Assembly: GCA_017495105.1 (NCBI GenBank)
Contig: JAFEIL010000337.1
Span: forward strand, 1 to 55,339
Origin: Emticicia sp.
GTDB taxonomy: Bacteria > Bacteroidota > Bacteroidia > Cytophagales > Spirosomataceae
Direction: 5' to 3'
DNA: 55,339 nt
The notes beneath the pieces were generated by a model that was given only the letters and a program-made list of their open reading frames with translations, was not told the DNA's origin and ran no database searches. This document shows positions 1-7,773 of this stretch, piece after piece. The stretch's first letter is position 1. Every line of letters starts with the position of its first letter. Made by a program: the position numbers and the translations under genes.

Positions 1-155
1 TTATTTTGAAGCCCGAAGGTTTTTTTTGAGAGTTATTTAGCGAGTAAGACAAGCCATAATTGGTTAAACATGAATAGCCACCGTAGGTTGTACCTACTAT
101 TTATTTTGAAGCCCGAAGGTTTTTTTTGAGAGTTATTTAGCGAGTAAGACAAGCC
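1..155. repeat. 55-bp direct repeat, two copies 100 bp apart
   Basis: Positions 1-55 and 101-155 are identical. The copies diverge just after AAGCC, where copy 1 continues into a degraded hairpin and copy 2 into the perfect hairpin AAGCCCGAAGGGCTT (151-165). The 100-bp offset suggests a tandem duplication of one hairpin module. The array may extend beyond the left edge of the window. Confidence 0.85.
51..97 (+). repeat. RAYT-associated hairpin module 1 (degraded)
   Basis: The first arm (51-65) is a decayed version of the hairpin at 151-165. It is followed by the linker AAACATGAATAG (66-77) and a perfect hairpin GTAGGT-TGT-ACCTAC (83-97). Order and linker match the better preserved modules at 151-233 and 959-1040. 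Confidence 0.7.
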
Positions 156-233
156 CGAAGGGCTTAAACTTGAATAGCCACGATTGAAAATCGTGGAAGA
201 AAATAAGAAAGTATAAACTTACCCTGAAAGGGT
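151..233 (+). repeat. RAYT-associated triple-hairpin module 2
   Basis: Three hairpins lie in a row. H1 is AAGCCC-GAA-GGGCTT (151-165), followed by the linker AAACTTGAATAG (166-177). H2 is CCACGATT-GAA-AATCGTGG (178-196). H3 is ACCCT-GAA-AGGGT (221-233), followed by CAAACATCAGAGAAA. All three have a GAA loop. The same order recurs at 959-1040. Confidence 0.85.
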
Positions 234-291
234 CAAACATCAGAGAAAAAGGAACATTAAATAAGTCCAAAAGGTTTTAATTCTAATAGTT

Positions 292-341
292 ACGATTGAA
301 AATCGTGGAAAATATAATTAAAATCTGACCCTAAAAGGGTC
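292..341 (+). repeat. RAYT-associated hairpins (H2-like and H3) just upstream of the transposase
   Basis: ACGATT-GAA-AATCGT (292-306) and GACCCT-AAA-AGGGTC (327-341) are perfect hairpins. The second is followed by CAAACATCAGAGAAA, the same 15-mer that follows the H3 at 221-233. Here the next two bases complete the ATG of the transposase at 355, so its start codon lies at the edge of a repeat copy. Confidence 0.8.
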
Positions 342-354
342 AAACATCAGAGAA

Positions 355-801
355 ATGGGAACTTTCACACAGTCGCTTTACCAGATAGTTTTCAGTACAA
401 AATATCGAAAAAAGACACTTTTTAAAGACGAACGTCTCGAATTATTCAAATCAATTTGGGGGATTTTGAAGAATAATAAGTGTCATTTGTATAGAATTAT
501 TGGTGTAGAAGACCATATTCATATTATCATAAGTCTTCATCCTTCGGTGGCGTTGGCGAACTTGGTGAAGGATATTAAACTGGGTAGTACAAGTTTTATT
601 AAAGAGAAAAAGATTTTTCACAATTTCGGAGGTTGGCAAGATGGATATTCGGCCTTCACGTATTCAATTGATGCAAAGGATAATTTGATTGAATACGTCA
701 AAAATCAAGAAGAACATCATAAAGAAACGACATTCAAAGAGGAGTTAATTGAATTATTAAATGAACATGGAATTGAATTTGATGAGAAATATTTGGATTG
801 A
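355..801 (+). CDS. REP-associated tyrosine transposase (IS200-like, Y1_Tnp family)
   Basis: A 148-residue single-domain Y1 transposase, the size usual for IS200/RAYT proteins. The HuH metal-binding motif is His54-Ile-His56, and the nucleophile is Tyr114 in the typical context Y-V-K-N-Q (Gln118), followed by the E-E-H-H stretch seen in this family. Such enzymes nick and join single-stranded DNA at hairpins. No partner tnpB is present. The gene is flanked on both sides (1-341 and 831-1040) by short hairpins, mostly GAA-looped, rather than by classic IS200 ends, so a RAYT that moves or maintains REP-like elements is more likely than an ordinary insertion sequence. The frame is intact with all catalytic residues, so it may be active. 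The start is the ATG at 355; an alternative start was not evident. Confidence 0.9.
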   Translation: MGTFTQSLYQIVFSTKYRKKTLFKDERLELFKSIWGILKNNKCHLYRIIGVEDHIHIIISLHPSVALANLVKDIKLGSTSFIKEKKIFHNFGGWQDGYSAFTYSIDAKDNLIEYVKNQEEHHKETTFKEELIELLNEHGIEFDEKYLD

Positions 802-820
802 GGTTTCTAAGTTTAACTCC

Positions 821-917
821 GAATGAAATTCCCCGTTCGGGGTTGTGGATTCGCAAATAATTATTTAATTCCATAGGTTTCACCTAAGGCTATTCAAGTT
901 TAAGCCCTTTTGGGCTT
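821..917 (-). repeat. RAYT-associated hairpin module in inverted orientation
   Basis: Read on the minus strand: H1 AAGCCC-AAAA-GGGCTT (917-902), the linker AAACTTGAATAG (901-890), and H2 CCTTAGGT-GAA-ACCTATGG (889-871, one mismatch). Further on is a GC-rich palindrome CCCCGTTCGGGG (831-842) with GAAT-GAA-ATTC next to it (821-831). Linker and H2 length (19 nt) match the plus-strand modules, so this is an inverted copy downstream of the transposase. Confidence 0.75.
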
Positions 918-958
918 TTTGCGAGAATTGTCGATAAGTTAAACAATCACGAATTATT

Positions 959-1040
959 AACCACGAAGTGGTTGAACACGAATAGCCACGAATGAAATTC
1001 GTGGAAAGGGTAATAAAGTATAAACTGACCCTAAAAGGGT
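959..1040 (+). repeat. RAYT-associated triple-hairpin module 3
   Basis: H1 is AACCAC-GAA-GTGGTT (959-973), followed by the linker GAACACGAATAG (974-985). H2 is CCACGAAT-GAA-ATTCGTGG (986-1004). H3 is ACCCT-AAA-AGGGT (1028-1040). The spacing equals that of the module at 151-233, while stem bases differ in compensated pairs. Confidence 0.85.
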
Positions 1041-1074
1041 TAAACAAAAATATTCACAGATTAACAGCATTTAT

Positions 1075-2526
1075 ATGCAAAACGAATTCTTCAATCATAA
1101 ACTAAACATTACTCGCCGTCACTTTTTGGGTAAAGCTGTCGCTGGGATTGGTACTTTGGGTTTAGGCTCATTGCTGATGCCCAATCTATTTAAAGGTGAA
1201 GGAAATCTCGACCAATTGCCTTTGGGTTTGCCGCATTTTGCTCCTAAAGCTAAGCGAGTAATTTATTTGTTTCAGAATGGAGCTCCATCTCAGCTCGAAA
1301 CCTTCGATTATAAGCCTACGCTCACCAAAATGATGGGTGAAGATTTGCCAGCTTCTATCCGAAATGGACAAAGATTGACGGGGATGACTTCTAATCAGAC
1401 CAAGTTTCCATTGATGGGCTCGTTTTTTGACTTTAAGCAATACGGTCAATCGGGTGCTTGGGTGAGCGATTTATTTCCGAATATGGCGAAAATTGTTGAT
1501 GACCTTTGCATCATTAAAACCATGAATACCGATGCCATCAACCATGACCCTGCTCTAACTTTCTTGCAAACTGGAGCTCAAGTGGGCAATCGACCAAGTA
1601 TGGGTGCGTGGGCGAGTTATGGTTTGGGTAGCGAAAATAAAAATCTTCCTGCATTTTGCGTTTTGCTTTCTCGTGGTCGTGGAAACGGGCAAGGTGTTTA
1701 TTCAAAACTTTGGACAAATGGTTTCTTAGATTCCACCCATCAAGGCGTAGTTTTTAGTAGTGGCGAAGACCCAATTTTGTATCTAAACGACCCCGAAGGT
1801 ACGGATAAAATTGCTCGTAGAAGAATGCTGGATAAACTGGCTGAACTCAATCATTTAGGTTTTGAAGAAAACGGCGACCCCGAAGTGCAGGCCAAAGTGC
1901 AACAATACGAAATGGCCTACAGAATGCAAACTGCCGTGCCGGAACTTACTGATTTATCGAAAGAACCTGATCATATCATAAAAATGTATGGCCCTGAGTG
2001 TTTAGTCCCAGGAACTTACGCTGCTAATGCTCTATTGGCTCGAAAGCTATCAGAATCGGGAGTTAGATTTGTACAGCTTTACCACCAAGGTTGGGACCAA
2101 CATGGAAACCTTCCGAACGAAATGCCACTCCAAGCCCAAGACGTTGATCGTGCGTCGGCGGCCTTGATAACAGACCTCAAACAACGTGGACTTCTTGATG
2201 AAACTTTAGTAATTTGGGGCGGAGAATTTGGCCGAACAAATTATTGTCAAGGGAAATTTACAAAAGACAATTATGGTCGTGACCATCACCCACGTGCATA
2301 CAGTATTTGGATGGCTGGTGGAGGTGTAAAACCTGGCATTGTTTACGGAGAAACTGATGAATTTGGTTATAACATCGTGCGTGATCCTGTGCATATTCAC
2401 GATTTTCATGCAACAGTTATGCACCTAATGGGCTTGAATCATGAACAACTCACCTATAAACATTTAGGTCGAAGATACCGCCTAACCGATGTAGCAGGTA
2501 ATGTAATTTCTGGACTAATGGCATAA
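1075..2526 (+). CDS. DUF1501 domain protein with Tat signal
   Basis: A 483-residue DUF1501 protein of the sulfatase/alkaline-phosphatase-like fold. The N-terminus has a twin-arginine motif (T-R-R-H-F-L-G, Arg14-Arg15) followed by a hydrophobic stretch, so export by Tat is likely. Family hallmarks are the early Y-L-F-Q-N-G-A-P-S segment, N-H-D-P-A-L-T-F in the middle, and the late G-W-D-Q-H-G and G-G-E-F-G-R-T motifs. In Planctomycetes and Bacteroidota such genes sit with DUF1549/DUF1553 and cytochrome-type proteins. Here the next gene (2613) carries the cytochrome domain, 86 bp downstream on the same strand. A DUF1553 partner could lie left of the window, cut off by the RAYT region. The biochemical substrate is unknown. 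The region between the two genes ends in a low-complexity run (AACTTAGAACTTAGAACT). Confidence 0.9.
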   Translation: MQNEFFNHKLNITRRHFLGKAVAGIGTLGLGSLLMPNLFKGEGNLDQLPLGLPHFAPKAKRVIYLFQNGAPSQLETFDYKPTLTKMMGEDLPASIRNGQRLTGMTSNQTKFPLMGSFFDFKQYGQSGAWVSDLFPNMAKIVDDLCIIKTMNTDAINHDPALTFLQTGAQVGNRPSMGAWASYGLGSENKNLPAFCVLLSRGRGNGQGVYSKLWTNGFLDSTHQGVVFSSGEDPILYLNDPEGTDKIARRRMLDKLAELNHLGFEENGDPEVQAKVQQYEMAYRMQTAVPELTDLSKEPDHIIKMYGPECLVPGTYAANALLARKLSESGVRFVQLYHQGWDQHGNLPNEMPLQAQDVDRASAALITDLKQRGLLDETLVIWGGEFGRTNYCQGKFTKDNYGRDHHPRAYSIWMAGGGVKPGIVYGETDEFGYNIVRDPVHIHDFHATVMHLMGLNHEQLTYKHLGRRYRLTDVAGNVISGLMA

Positions 2527-2612
2527 GAAATTATCGATGAGTGATTATTATGTTTAACATTTTGTTTGATGGGTCAAAGACTCAGAATTCAGAACTTAGA
2601 ACTTAGAACTAA

Positions 2613-4757
2613 ATGACCCGTTTCTATAAAATTTCATCATACTTATTATTAAGTCTAAATATTCTCTTGCTTTTCTTTTTGGTGTTTGAAGAACAAGTAA
2701 GCCTGCCCATTTGGATGAGCCCGCTTGGACGAATGCATCCATTATTACTGCATTTACCAATAGGTTTTGTAGTGTTATTGGTGCTTTTTTCATTCCTTAA
2801 AAATGAAATTGAAACAAAAAGTTATGAATTAATCAGAACGCTCTTACTGACTTTAACGGCACTTTCGGCCGCAATTGTGGCATTGATGGGTTTCTTTCTA
2901 TCAAGAGAAGGAGGTTATGATGAGCGACTTTTACAATTTCATAAATTTACGGGAATTACTGTCAGTTTACTGGCTTATGCAGCGATAGTTTTTGATGAAA
3001 AATTAAGCTCCAAAACATATTTTAATTGGGTATTATTAGGCATTATGGTTGTTGCTGGGCATTTTGGAGCAGGCATTACTCATGGTGAAAATTATTTGTT
3101 TGAAGCGTGGCAAAAAACTGATACTGCTCCACAGTTTTCGGAGAATGACCCTATGTACAAAGCTGCTATTTTTCCGATTCTCGAAGCTAAATGCGTGGCT
3201 TGCCATAATGATGATAAAACCAAGGGGCAACTTAATATGAGTACTATTCAAAAAATTCTTAAAGGTGGGAAAAATGGTGTAATTTGGAAAGTGGGTGATG
3301 CTCTTAATAGTCACATTATTCAGCGAGCAAGTTTACCTTTGGAGCATAAAGAACACATGCCACCGAAAGGCAAACCACAGCTAACCACAGATGAAATTGC
3401 TCTCTTGTCTGCGTGGATTAACGAAGGAGCGGATGTAAAAAAAACCTTCAAAAACTACTTGGCAAGTTCAGAAACCAAGAAAATTGCTTCAAAATTTGTC
3501 GGTACGAAATCTGCTATCAAAGAAGCCAAAGTTTATGCTTTTTCGATGCCATCAGAGTCGGATTTGGCGACTGTGAATACCCCTTTTTGTTCGGTTTTTC
3601 CATTTGCTACTGGAATGCCTGCATTACAAGCTGATTTTTTTGTGAGTAAAAAATTCGACCGAAAGGTTTTAGAAAATCTCTCAAAAGTCGGAGAGCAACT
3701 TGTGATTTTGAATCTATCGAAAATGCCATTAAAAGATGAAGATTTATCTTTGATTACTAATTTTCCAAACCTCGAAAAACTCATTCTTAACCAAACTGAT
3801 ATTACTGGAAATACTTTAGAACAGCTTAAAAAATGCAAGAATTTGGAGTCAGTTGCTTTGGCAGGAACGAAAGTTTCTAAAGAAAACCTTCAAAAAATAC
3901 TTGATTTACCTAAACTGAAAGAGGTTTTTATATGGAATACCGATATTAATGAGGTTGCCGTAAATGAACTCGGAAAGAAATATACCAAAATAAAATTTGA
4001 TAGGGGAGGGATTGACAATGCAAATGAGATTTTACAACTTAACCCACCGATATTGGTCAATGAAGATTTTATCATCAAAACCAATACACCAATAACGATG
4101 AAACACACCCTCAAAAATGTGAAGATTCGCTACACAATTGATGGTTCTGAACCTGACTCAACGACAGTAAATATTTATGAAAAACCAATCGTAATTGAAA
4201 GTTACACTAAATTCAAAGCTGTGGCAACCAAGGAAAATTGGTATGCAAGCAAAAAAGTTGAATACAGTTTCTTCAAGTCGAGTTTTGTGGCTGATAGTGT
4301 TTATTTGCTTAATCCGCCCAATCCAAAACATGCTGGTAAGGGTGGAATAACCTTAAAAGATTTGAAAAAAGGTCCAAACGATAATTTTGGCGATAAGGCA
4401 TGGTTAGGTTATCGTGAAAAGGAATTTGTGGGATTGTTTGAGTTCAAGAAGATTCAACCCATCAAAGGCTTAACAATCAGTTATTTACAAAAAATGGATT
4501 CGTTTATTTTGCCACCTACTGTTATTGAAGTTTGGGCTGGAAATAACAAAACTGATTTGAAAATCATTCAGAAGCTTACGCCAAAACAAGCTGAAAAAAT
4601 GGAAAGGAATGCTAATTTAGGATTACAAATTCCTTTCTCACAAGGTTCATACAAAATGATAAAATTAGTCATAAAGCCGGTGTCAAAACTTCCCGCTTGG
4701 CACCCTGGAAAAGGACAAAAAGGCTGGTTTTTTATCGATGAAGTATTTTTTAATTGA
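2613..4757 (+). CDS. Membrane-anchored planctomycete-type cytochrome c protein with LRR-like and sugar-binding-like C-terminus
   Basis: A 714-residue multidomain protein. Residues about 7-155 hold four to five membrane segments, with H-P-L-L-L-H-L-P-I-G-F as in DUF2231-like membrane domains. Next comes a PSCyt1-type haem site, Cys194-Val-Ala-Cys197-His198, with the following K-G-Q-L-N motif and a distal M-P-P-K-G (possible Met ligand). Residues about 340-460 are leucine-rich-repeat-like. Then follows a CHB_HEX_C/Fn3-associated segment (Y-T-I-D-G-S-E-P) and a C-terminal beta domain resembling discoidin modules. It probably sits in the inner membrane with haem and recognition domains in the periplasm, and acts with the DUF1501 protein upstream. 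An oxidative or carbohydrate-related role is inference. The start ATG directly follows a low-complexity repeat. Confidence 0.85.
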   Translation: MTRFYKISSYLLLSLNILLLFFLVFEEQVSLPIWMSPLGRMHPLLLHLPIGFVVLLVLFSFLKNEIETKSYELIRTLLLTLTALSAAIVALMGFFLSREGGYDERLLQFHKFTGITVSLLAYAAIVFDEKLSSKTYFNWVLLGIMVVAGHFGAGITHGENYLFEAWQKTDTAPQFSENDPMYKAAIFPILEAKCVACHNDDKTKGQLNMSTIQKILKGGKNGVIWKVGDALNSHIIQRASLPLEHKEHMPPKGKPQLTTDEIALLSAWINEGADVKKTFKNYLASSETKKIASKFVGTKSAIKEAKVYAFSMPSESDLATVNTPFCSVFPFATGMPALQADFFVSKKFDRKVLENLSKVGEQLVILNLSKMPLKDEDLSLITNFPNLEKLILNQTDITGNTLEQLKKCKNLESVALAGTKVSKENLQKILDLPKLKEVFIWNTDINEVAVNELGKKYTKIKFDRGGIDNANEILQLNPPILVNEDFIIKTNTPITMKHTLKNVKIRYTIDGSEPDSTTVNIYEKPIVIESYTKFKAVATKENWYASKKVEYSFFKSSFVADSVYLLNPPNPKHAGKGGITLKDLKKGPNDNFGDKAWLGYREKEFVGLFEFKKIQPIKGLTISYLQKMDSFILPPTVIEVWAGNNKTDLKIIQKLTPKQAEKMERNANLGLQIPFSQGSYKMIKLVIKPVSKLPAWHPGKGQKGWFFIDEVFFN

Positions 4758-4958
4758 TTTATTGACGTAATTTGTGGAAGTTTATTGGTACCGCAACGAC
4801 CGACAGTGCTGATAAAACGAATTTTCAACCGCTGATTATTTTAGGTAGAAATATATTTTTTCTAAAAATTATTAGATGTAATTTGCTTTTTACCAGTATT
4901 TTATCTCTTGTCGTTTGTCAGTTTCGACGGTTCGATAAAATCTCTTTTCTGATTACTT

Positions 4959-5435
4959 ATGTGCTATTGTGGCGAAGCCAAACCATTTTCCGACTGTTGT
5001 GAACCATTAATTATGGGTGAAAAAACTGCCCAAACTGCCGAACATCTGATGCGTTCGAGATATTCGGCTTATGTGGTGGTTGATGTGAAATATTTGATTG
5101 CAACTACTTATCCAACCCAACAAAAAAACTTCGATGAAGCTGATATTCGAGCATGGGCGGTAGCTAATCAATGGCAAAAACTTGAAGTTATTGCTACACA
5201 AAAAGGGAAATTCAACGAAGAAGACGGCGAAGTAGAATTTAAAGCCTCTTACATTGATAATATTGGAACGCCTCAAATCCATCATGAAAAATCTACTTTT
5301 GTCAAAGAAAATGGTCAATGGTATTATTTGAGTGGAATTATTGACTCTATATCGGCAGTATCACAAACCCAAAAACGAAACGATTTTTGTGCTTGTGGAA
5401 GTGGAAAAAAATACAAAAAATGTTGTGGTAAGTAA
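4959..5435 (+). CDS. YchJ family protein with two SEC-C zinc motifs
   Basis: A 158-residue cytosolic protein with SEC-C motifs at both ends: C-Y-C-G-(x8)-C-C at residues 2-14 and C-A-C-G-S-G-K-K-Y-K-K-C-C near the C-terminus. The middle (R-S-R-Y-S-A-Y, about residues 32-40) is the NTF2-like YchJ/UPF0225 domain. The SEC-C motif binds zinc and is also found at the end of SecA; the exact role of YchJ proteins is not known. The start ATG is at 4959, and the N-terminal C-x-C-G motif only begins there, which fixes the start. About 200 bp lie between it and the preceding gene, with no recognisable element. It is not clearly in an operon. Confidence 0.9.
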   Translation: MCYCGEAKPFSDCCEPLIMGEKTAQTAEHLMRSRYSAYVVVDVKYLIATTYPTQQKNFDEADIRAWAVANQWQKLEVIATQKGKFNEEDGEVEFKASYIDNIGTPQIHHEKSTFVKENGQWYYLSGIIDSISAVSQTQKRNDFCACGSGKKYKKCCGK

Positions 5436-5564
5436 TGTTTTTCGATAGAATTGGCTTTATAAACTCTGATTCGATTCATTTGCTCAATTGATTTTTATCC
5501 AAATTTGATAAGACTCTCGAAAGAAATTTTATCTTTACAAATCATTTAATCTTTGGGCAGACCT

Positions 5565-6908
5565 ATGGAACTTCTTCACAAACACCTTACCTTTGTGCTT
5601 TCAGTAATTATTACATTTCTAACCAATATGTCAGCGATTGCACAACCAAAACTTCCAGATTTTTCAAAACAATTATTCGATATTCACGAACAAATCAAAG
5701 AACAGAGCCTCACAAAACGCCGTTTTAAGCACAAAGACATTGTCCCTTTGATAGAAAAACTACCGTTTTTGGTTGAGAGAATTGGTAAATCGTTTGAAGA
5801 ACGAGATATTTATCAAATCAAGATGGGAAGTGGTAAAACCAAAGTTTTGTTGTGGTCGCAAATGCACGGTGATGAAGCCACCGCTACGATGGCGTTATTT
5901 GATATTTTTAATTTCTTTCAAAGCAAAAACGATGGATTTGATGCTTTAAGAAATAAAATTCTTGAAAATTGTACAATTTATTACGTGCCAATGCTCAATC
6001 CCGATGGAGCAGAACGTTTCCAAAGACGCACCGCTACCGATATTGATATGAATCGTGATGCCTTGCGTTTTCAGACCCCCGAAGGTTTATTATTAAAGAA
6101 ACTACAAGACGAGATTCGCCCTGAATTTTCTTTTAATTTGCACGATAAAAACACCAAATACAGTGCAGGGGCAAGCGGAAAGCAGGCAACGATTTCATTC
6201 TTGCCAACATCATATAATTATGCAAAAGAATGGAATCCTACCCGAACACGAGCGATGCAAGTGATATGCGGCATGCACCAAACACTCCATCAATTTATTC
6301 CAGGGCATTTAGGACGCTGGAATGACGACCATGAACCCCGTGCATTTGGCGATAATATTGCTAAGTGGGGAAGTAGTTTGATTTTGATTGAGTCGGGTGG
6401 ATATAAAGAAGATACCGAAAAGCAATTTATCAGAAGACTTAATTTTGTTGCGATTCTGACTGGATTACAAGCAATTTCTGAAGAATCATACACAAAATTT
6501 GAGCTAAAAACCTACGAAGCTATTCCTAAAAACGACCGATATTTGTTTGACTTACTCATTCGCAATGCTCAATTTGTGCAGAATGGAAAAACCATCATCA
6601 AAGACATTGGTATAAATCTTAGTGAAAAAAATATCAACAACGCTACTGATTTTATGCTTACAAGCGTTATAGAAGACCTCGGCGACCTTTCTACTTTTTG
6701 GGGAATCAAAGAAATTGATGCCAAAGGTTTGACGGTAAGTTTATTGAAAGAATTTCCTGCGGGTGATGTTTCGCAAGTTTTGCAGAAATATAAAGTTTCG
6801 GAAAAAGAAATACAAAATCAAGAAATTAACCTCGACGAAACAGCAAGCTTTTTGCTTACGAAAGATAAAGAAGTGAAATACATCATCTTGAATGGACAAA
6901 TTAAATAG
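5565..6908 (+). CDS. Secreted zinc carboxypeptidase, M14 family
   Basis: About 447 residues. An N-terminal signal peptide runs to A-I-A-Q (about residue 27). The M14 ligands are visible: H-G-D-E gives His101 and Glu104 (numbered from this ATG), and the third ligand is in F-N-L-H-D. N-P-D-G-A-E-R-F followed by M-N-R-D is the family's substrate-binding loop (Arg), and L-I-L-I-E-S-G-G supplies the likely catalytic Glu. A TTG four codons upstream (5553) is in frame, but this ATG gives the cleaner signal peptide. It likely removes C-terminal residues from peptides in the periplasm or outside the cell, or amidates of cell-wall peptides. Its 3' end overlaps the start of the next gene (6892), so the two are probably co-translated. 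The C-terminal 130 residues are not assigned. Confidence 0.88.
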   Translation: MELLHKHLTFVLSVIITFLTNMSAIAQPKLPDFSKQLFDIHEQIKEQSLTKRRFKHKDIVPLIEKLPFLVERIGKSFEERDIYQIKMGSGKTKVLLWSQMHGDEATATMALFDIFNFFQSKNDGFDALRNKILENCTIYYVPMLNPDGAERFQRRTATDIDMNRDALRFQTPEGLLLKKLQDEIRPEFSFNLHDKNTKYSAGASGKQATISFLPTSYNYAKEWNPTRTRAMQVICGMHQTLHQFIPGHLGRWNDDHEPRAFGDNIAKWGSSLILIESGGYKEDTEKQFIRRLNFVAILTGLQAISEESYTKFELKTYEAIPKNDRYLFDLLIRNAQFVQNGKTIIKDIGINLSEKNINNATDFMLTSVIEDLGDLSTFWGIKEIDAKGLTVSLLKEFPAGDVSQVLQKYKVSEKEIQNQEINLDETASFLLTKDKEVKYIILNGQIK

Positions 6909-7680
6909 CCCCACCATAGCGACAATCGCCCCCAAACCCTCTCGTACAGGTAGGGGAGTAAAAGTTGTTGTTTTTCTTGTCTTTTTGCAATGCCTAGGTA
7001 CGATTTCTACCTTTGCCCAAAAATCTTATGTTCTCGGTAAGGCTATTGATAAAGTCACAGGAAAGCCTGTTCCTTCGGCAACGGTCGTAAATAAAGAGAC
7101 CCGACAAATAACAAAAACAGGCGATAATGGTAATTTTTTGGTTCGAGCATCGAAAGGCGATTCTATCAAAATTACATCAATTGGCTATAAAGCAGTGGAC
7201 ATGGCTTGGGACGGTGTAAATTTAGAACCCATCATTGAAATGCGACAAGATGCCATTGCTTTGAAAGAAGTTGTTGTCAGAGATAAGCGTTCGGAACAAG
7301 TTAAGCAGCAAATTGAAGAATTGATGGGTTCGCCCGAAGCTTCAACGAAACTAAAATGGAAAGACATTGCTAATCTCATTAATACAAATACCTCAACGCC
7401 AGGCACAATTGGTATTTCTATTGATGGATTATACGAACTTTTCAGCAAAGACGGAAAATCTCGCCGAAAACTGGCAGCTATGAAGCAAGAAGACCTCAAG
7501 AAACTCTTAGTTGAGTATCGTTATAACTCCGAATATATTTCGTTTGTAACAAAACTCAAAGGGCAGGAATTAAAGTATTTTATGAAGTTTTGTAATTTAC
7601 CAGATAATTTTGTGCTTACCGCCAACGACTACGACCTAACTTTAGAAGTTTATCGTTGTTTGGATGAGTTTAAGCGATAA
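6892..7680 (+). CDS. CarboxypepD_reg-like domain secreted protein
   Basis: 262 residues. After a hydrophobic export segment ending F-A-Q (about residue 43) comes a CarboxypepD_reg-like (DUF4480) beta-sandwich: G-K-A-I-D-K-V-T-G-K-P-V-P-S-A-T-V, then T-G-D-N-G-N-F and I-G-Y-K. This domain is common in Bacteroidota TonB-dependent receptors and in free-standing exported proteins. The C-terminal half (from about residue 125) is helical and charged, with no named domain that I recognise. The first 17 bases overlap the M14 gene. The segment before the signal (P-T-I-A-T-I-A-P-K-P-S) is encoded by a repeat-like palindrome (CCCTCTC...GGGGAG, 6937-6958), so the N-terminus looks extended by a repeat. 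No later in-frame ATG precedes the signal peptide. Confidence 0.8.
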   Translation: MDKLNSPTIATIAPKPSRTGRGVKVVVFLVFLQCLGTISTFAQKSYVLGKAIDKVTGKPVPSATVVNKETRQITKTGDNGNFLVRASKGDSIKITSIGYKAVDMAWDGVNLEPIIEMRQDAIALKEVVVRDKRSEQVKQQIEELMGSPEASTKLKWKDIANLINTNTSTPGTIGISIDGLYELFSKDGKSRRKLAAMKQEDLKKLLVEYRYNSEYISFVTKLKGQELKYFMKFCNLPDNFVLTANDYDLTLEVYRCLDEFKR

Positions 7681-7773
7681 TTTTTGATGCTATATTCGAA
7701 ATAGGTGATACAAGAAAAAAAATCTCAAATCCTGAATTCAGTATCTCGAATCCCATATCTCAAATTTAAAAAT

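Noticed and set aside
1-1074. CRISPR array suggested by regularly spaced repeats around the transposase
   Set aside because: Repeat units are hairpins of different sequence, spacers are not unique 30-mers and no cas gene is present.
4772-5002. 76-codon open frame before the YchJ-type gene
   Set aside because: Overlaps the start of the YchJ-type gene in another frame, has no domain and no conserved text.
5553-5567. TTG start for the M14 peptidase
   Set aside because: The ATG four codons later gives a better signal peptide and start codon.
7705-7773. GTG start for the M3 peptidase
   Set aside because: The added residues come from a low-complexity repeat and are not typical of the family.
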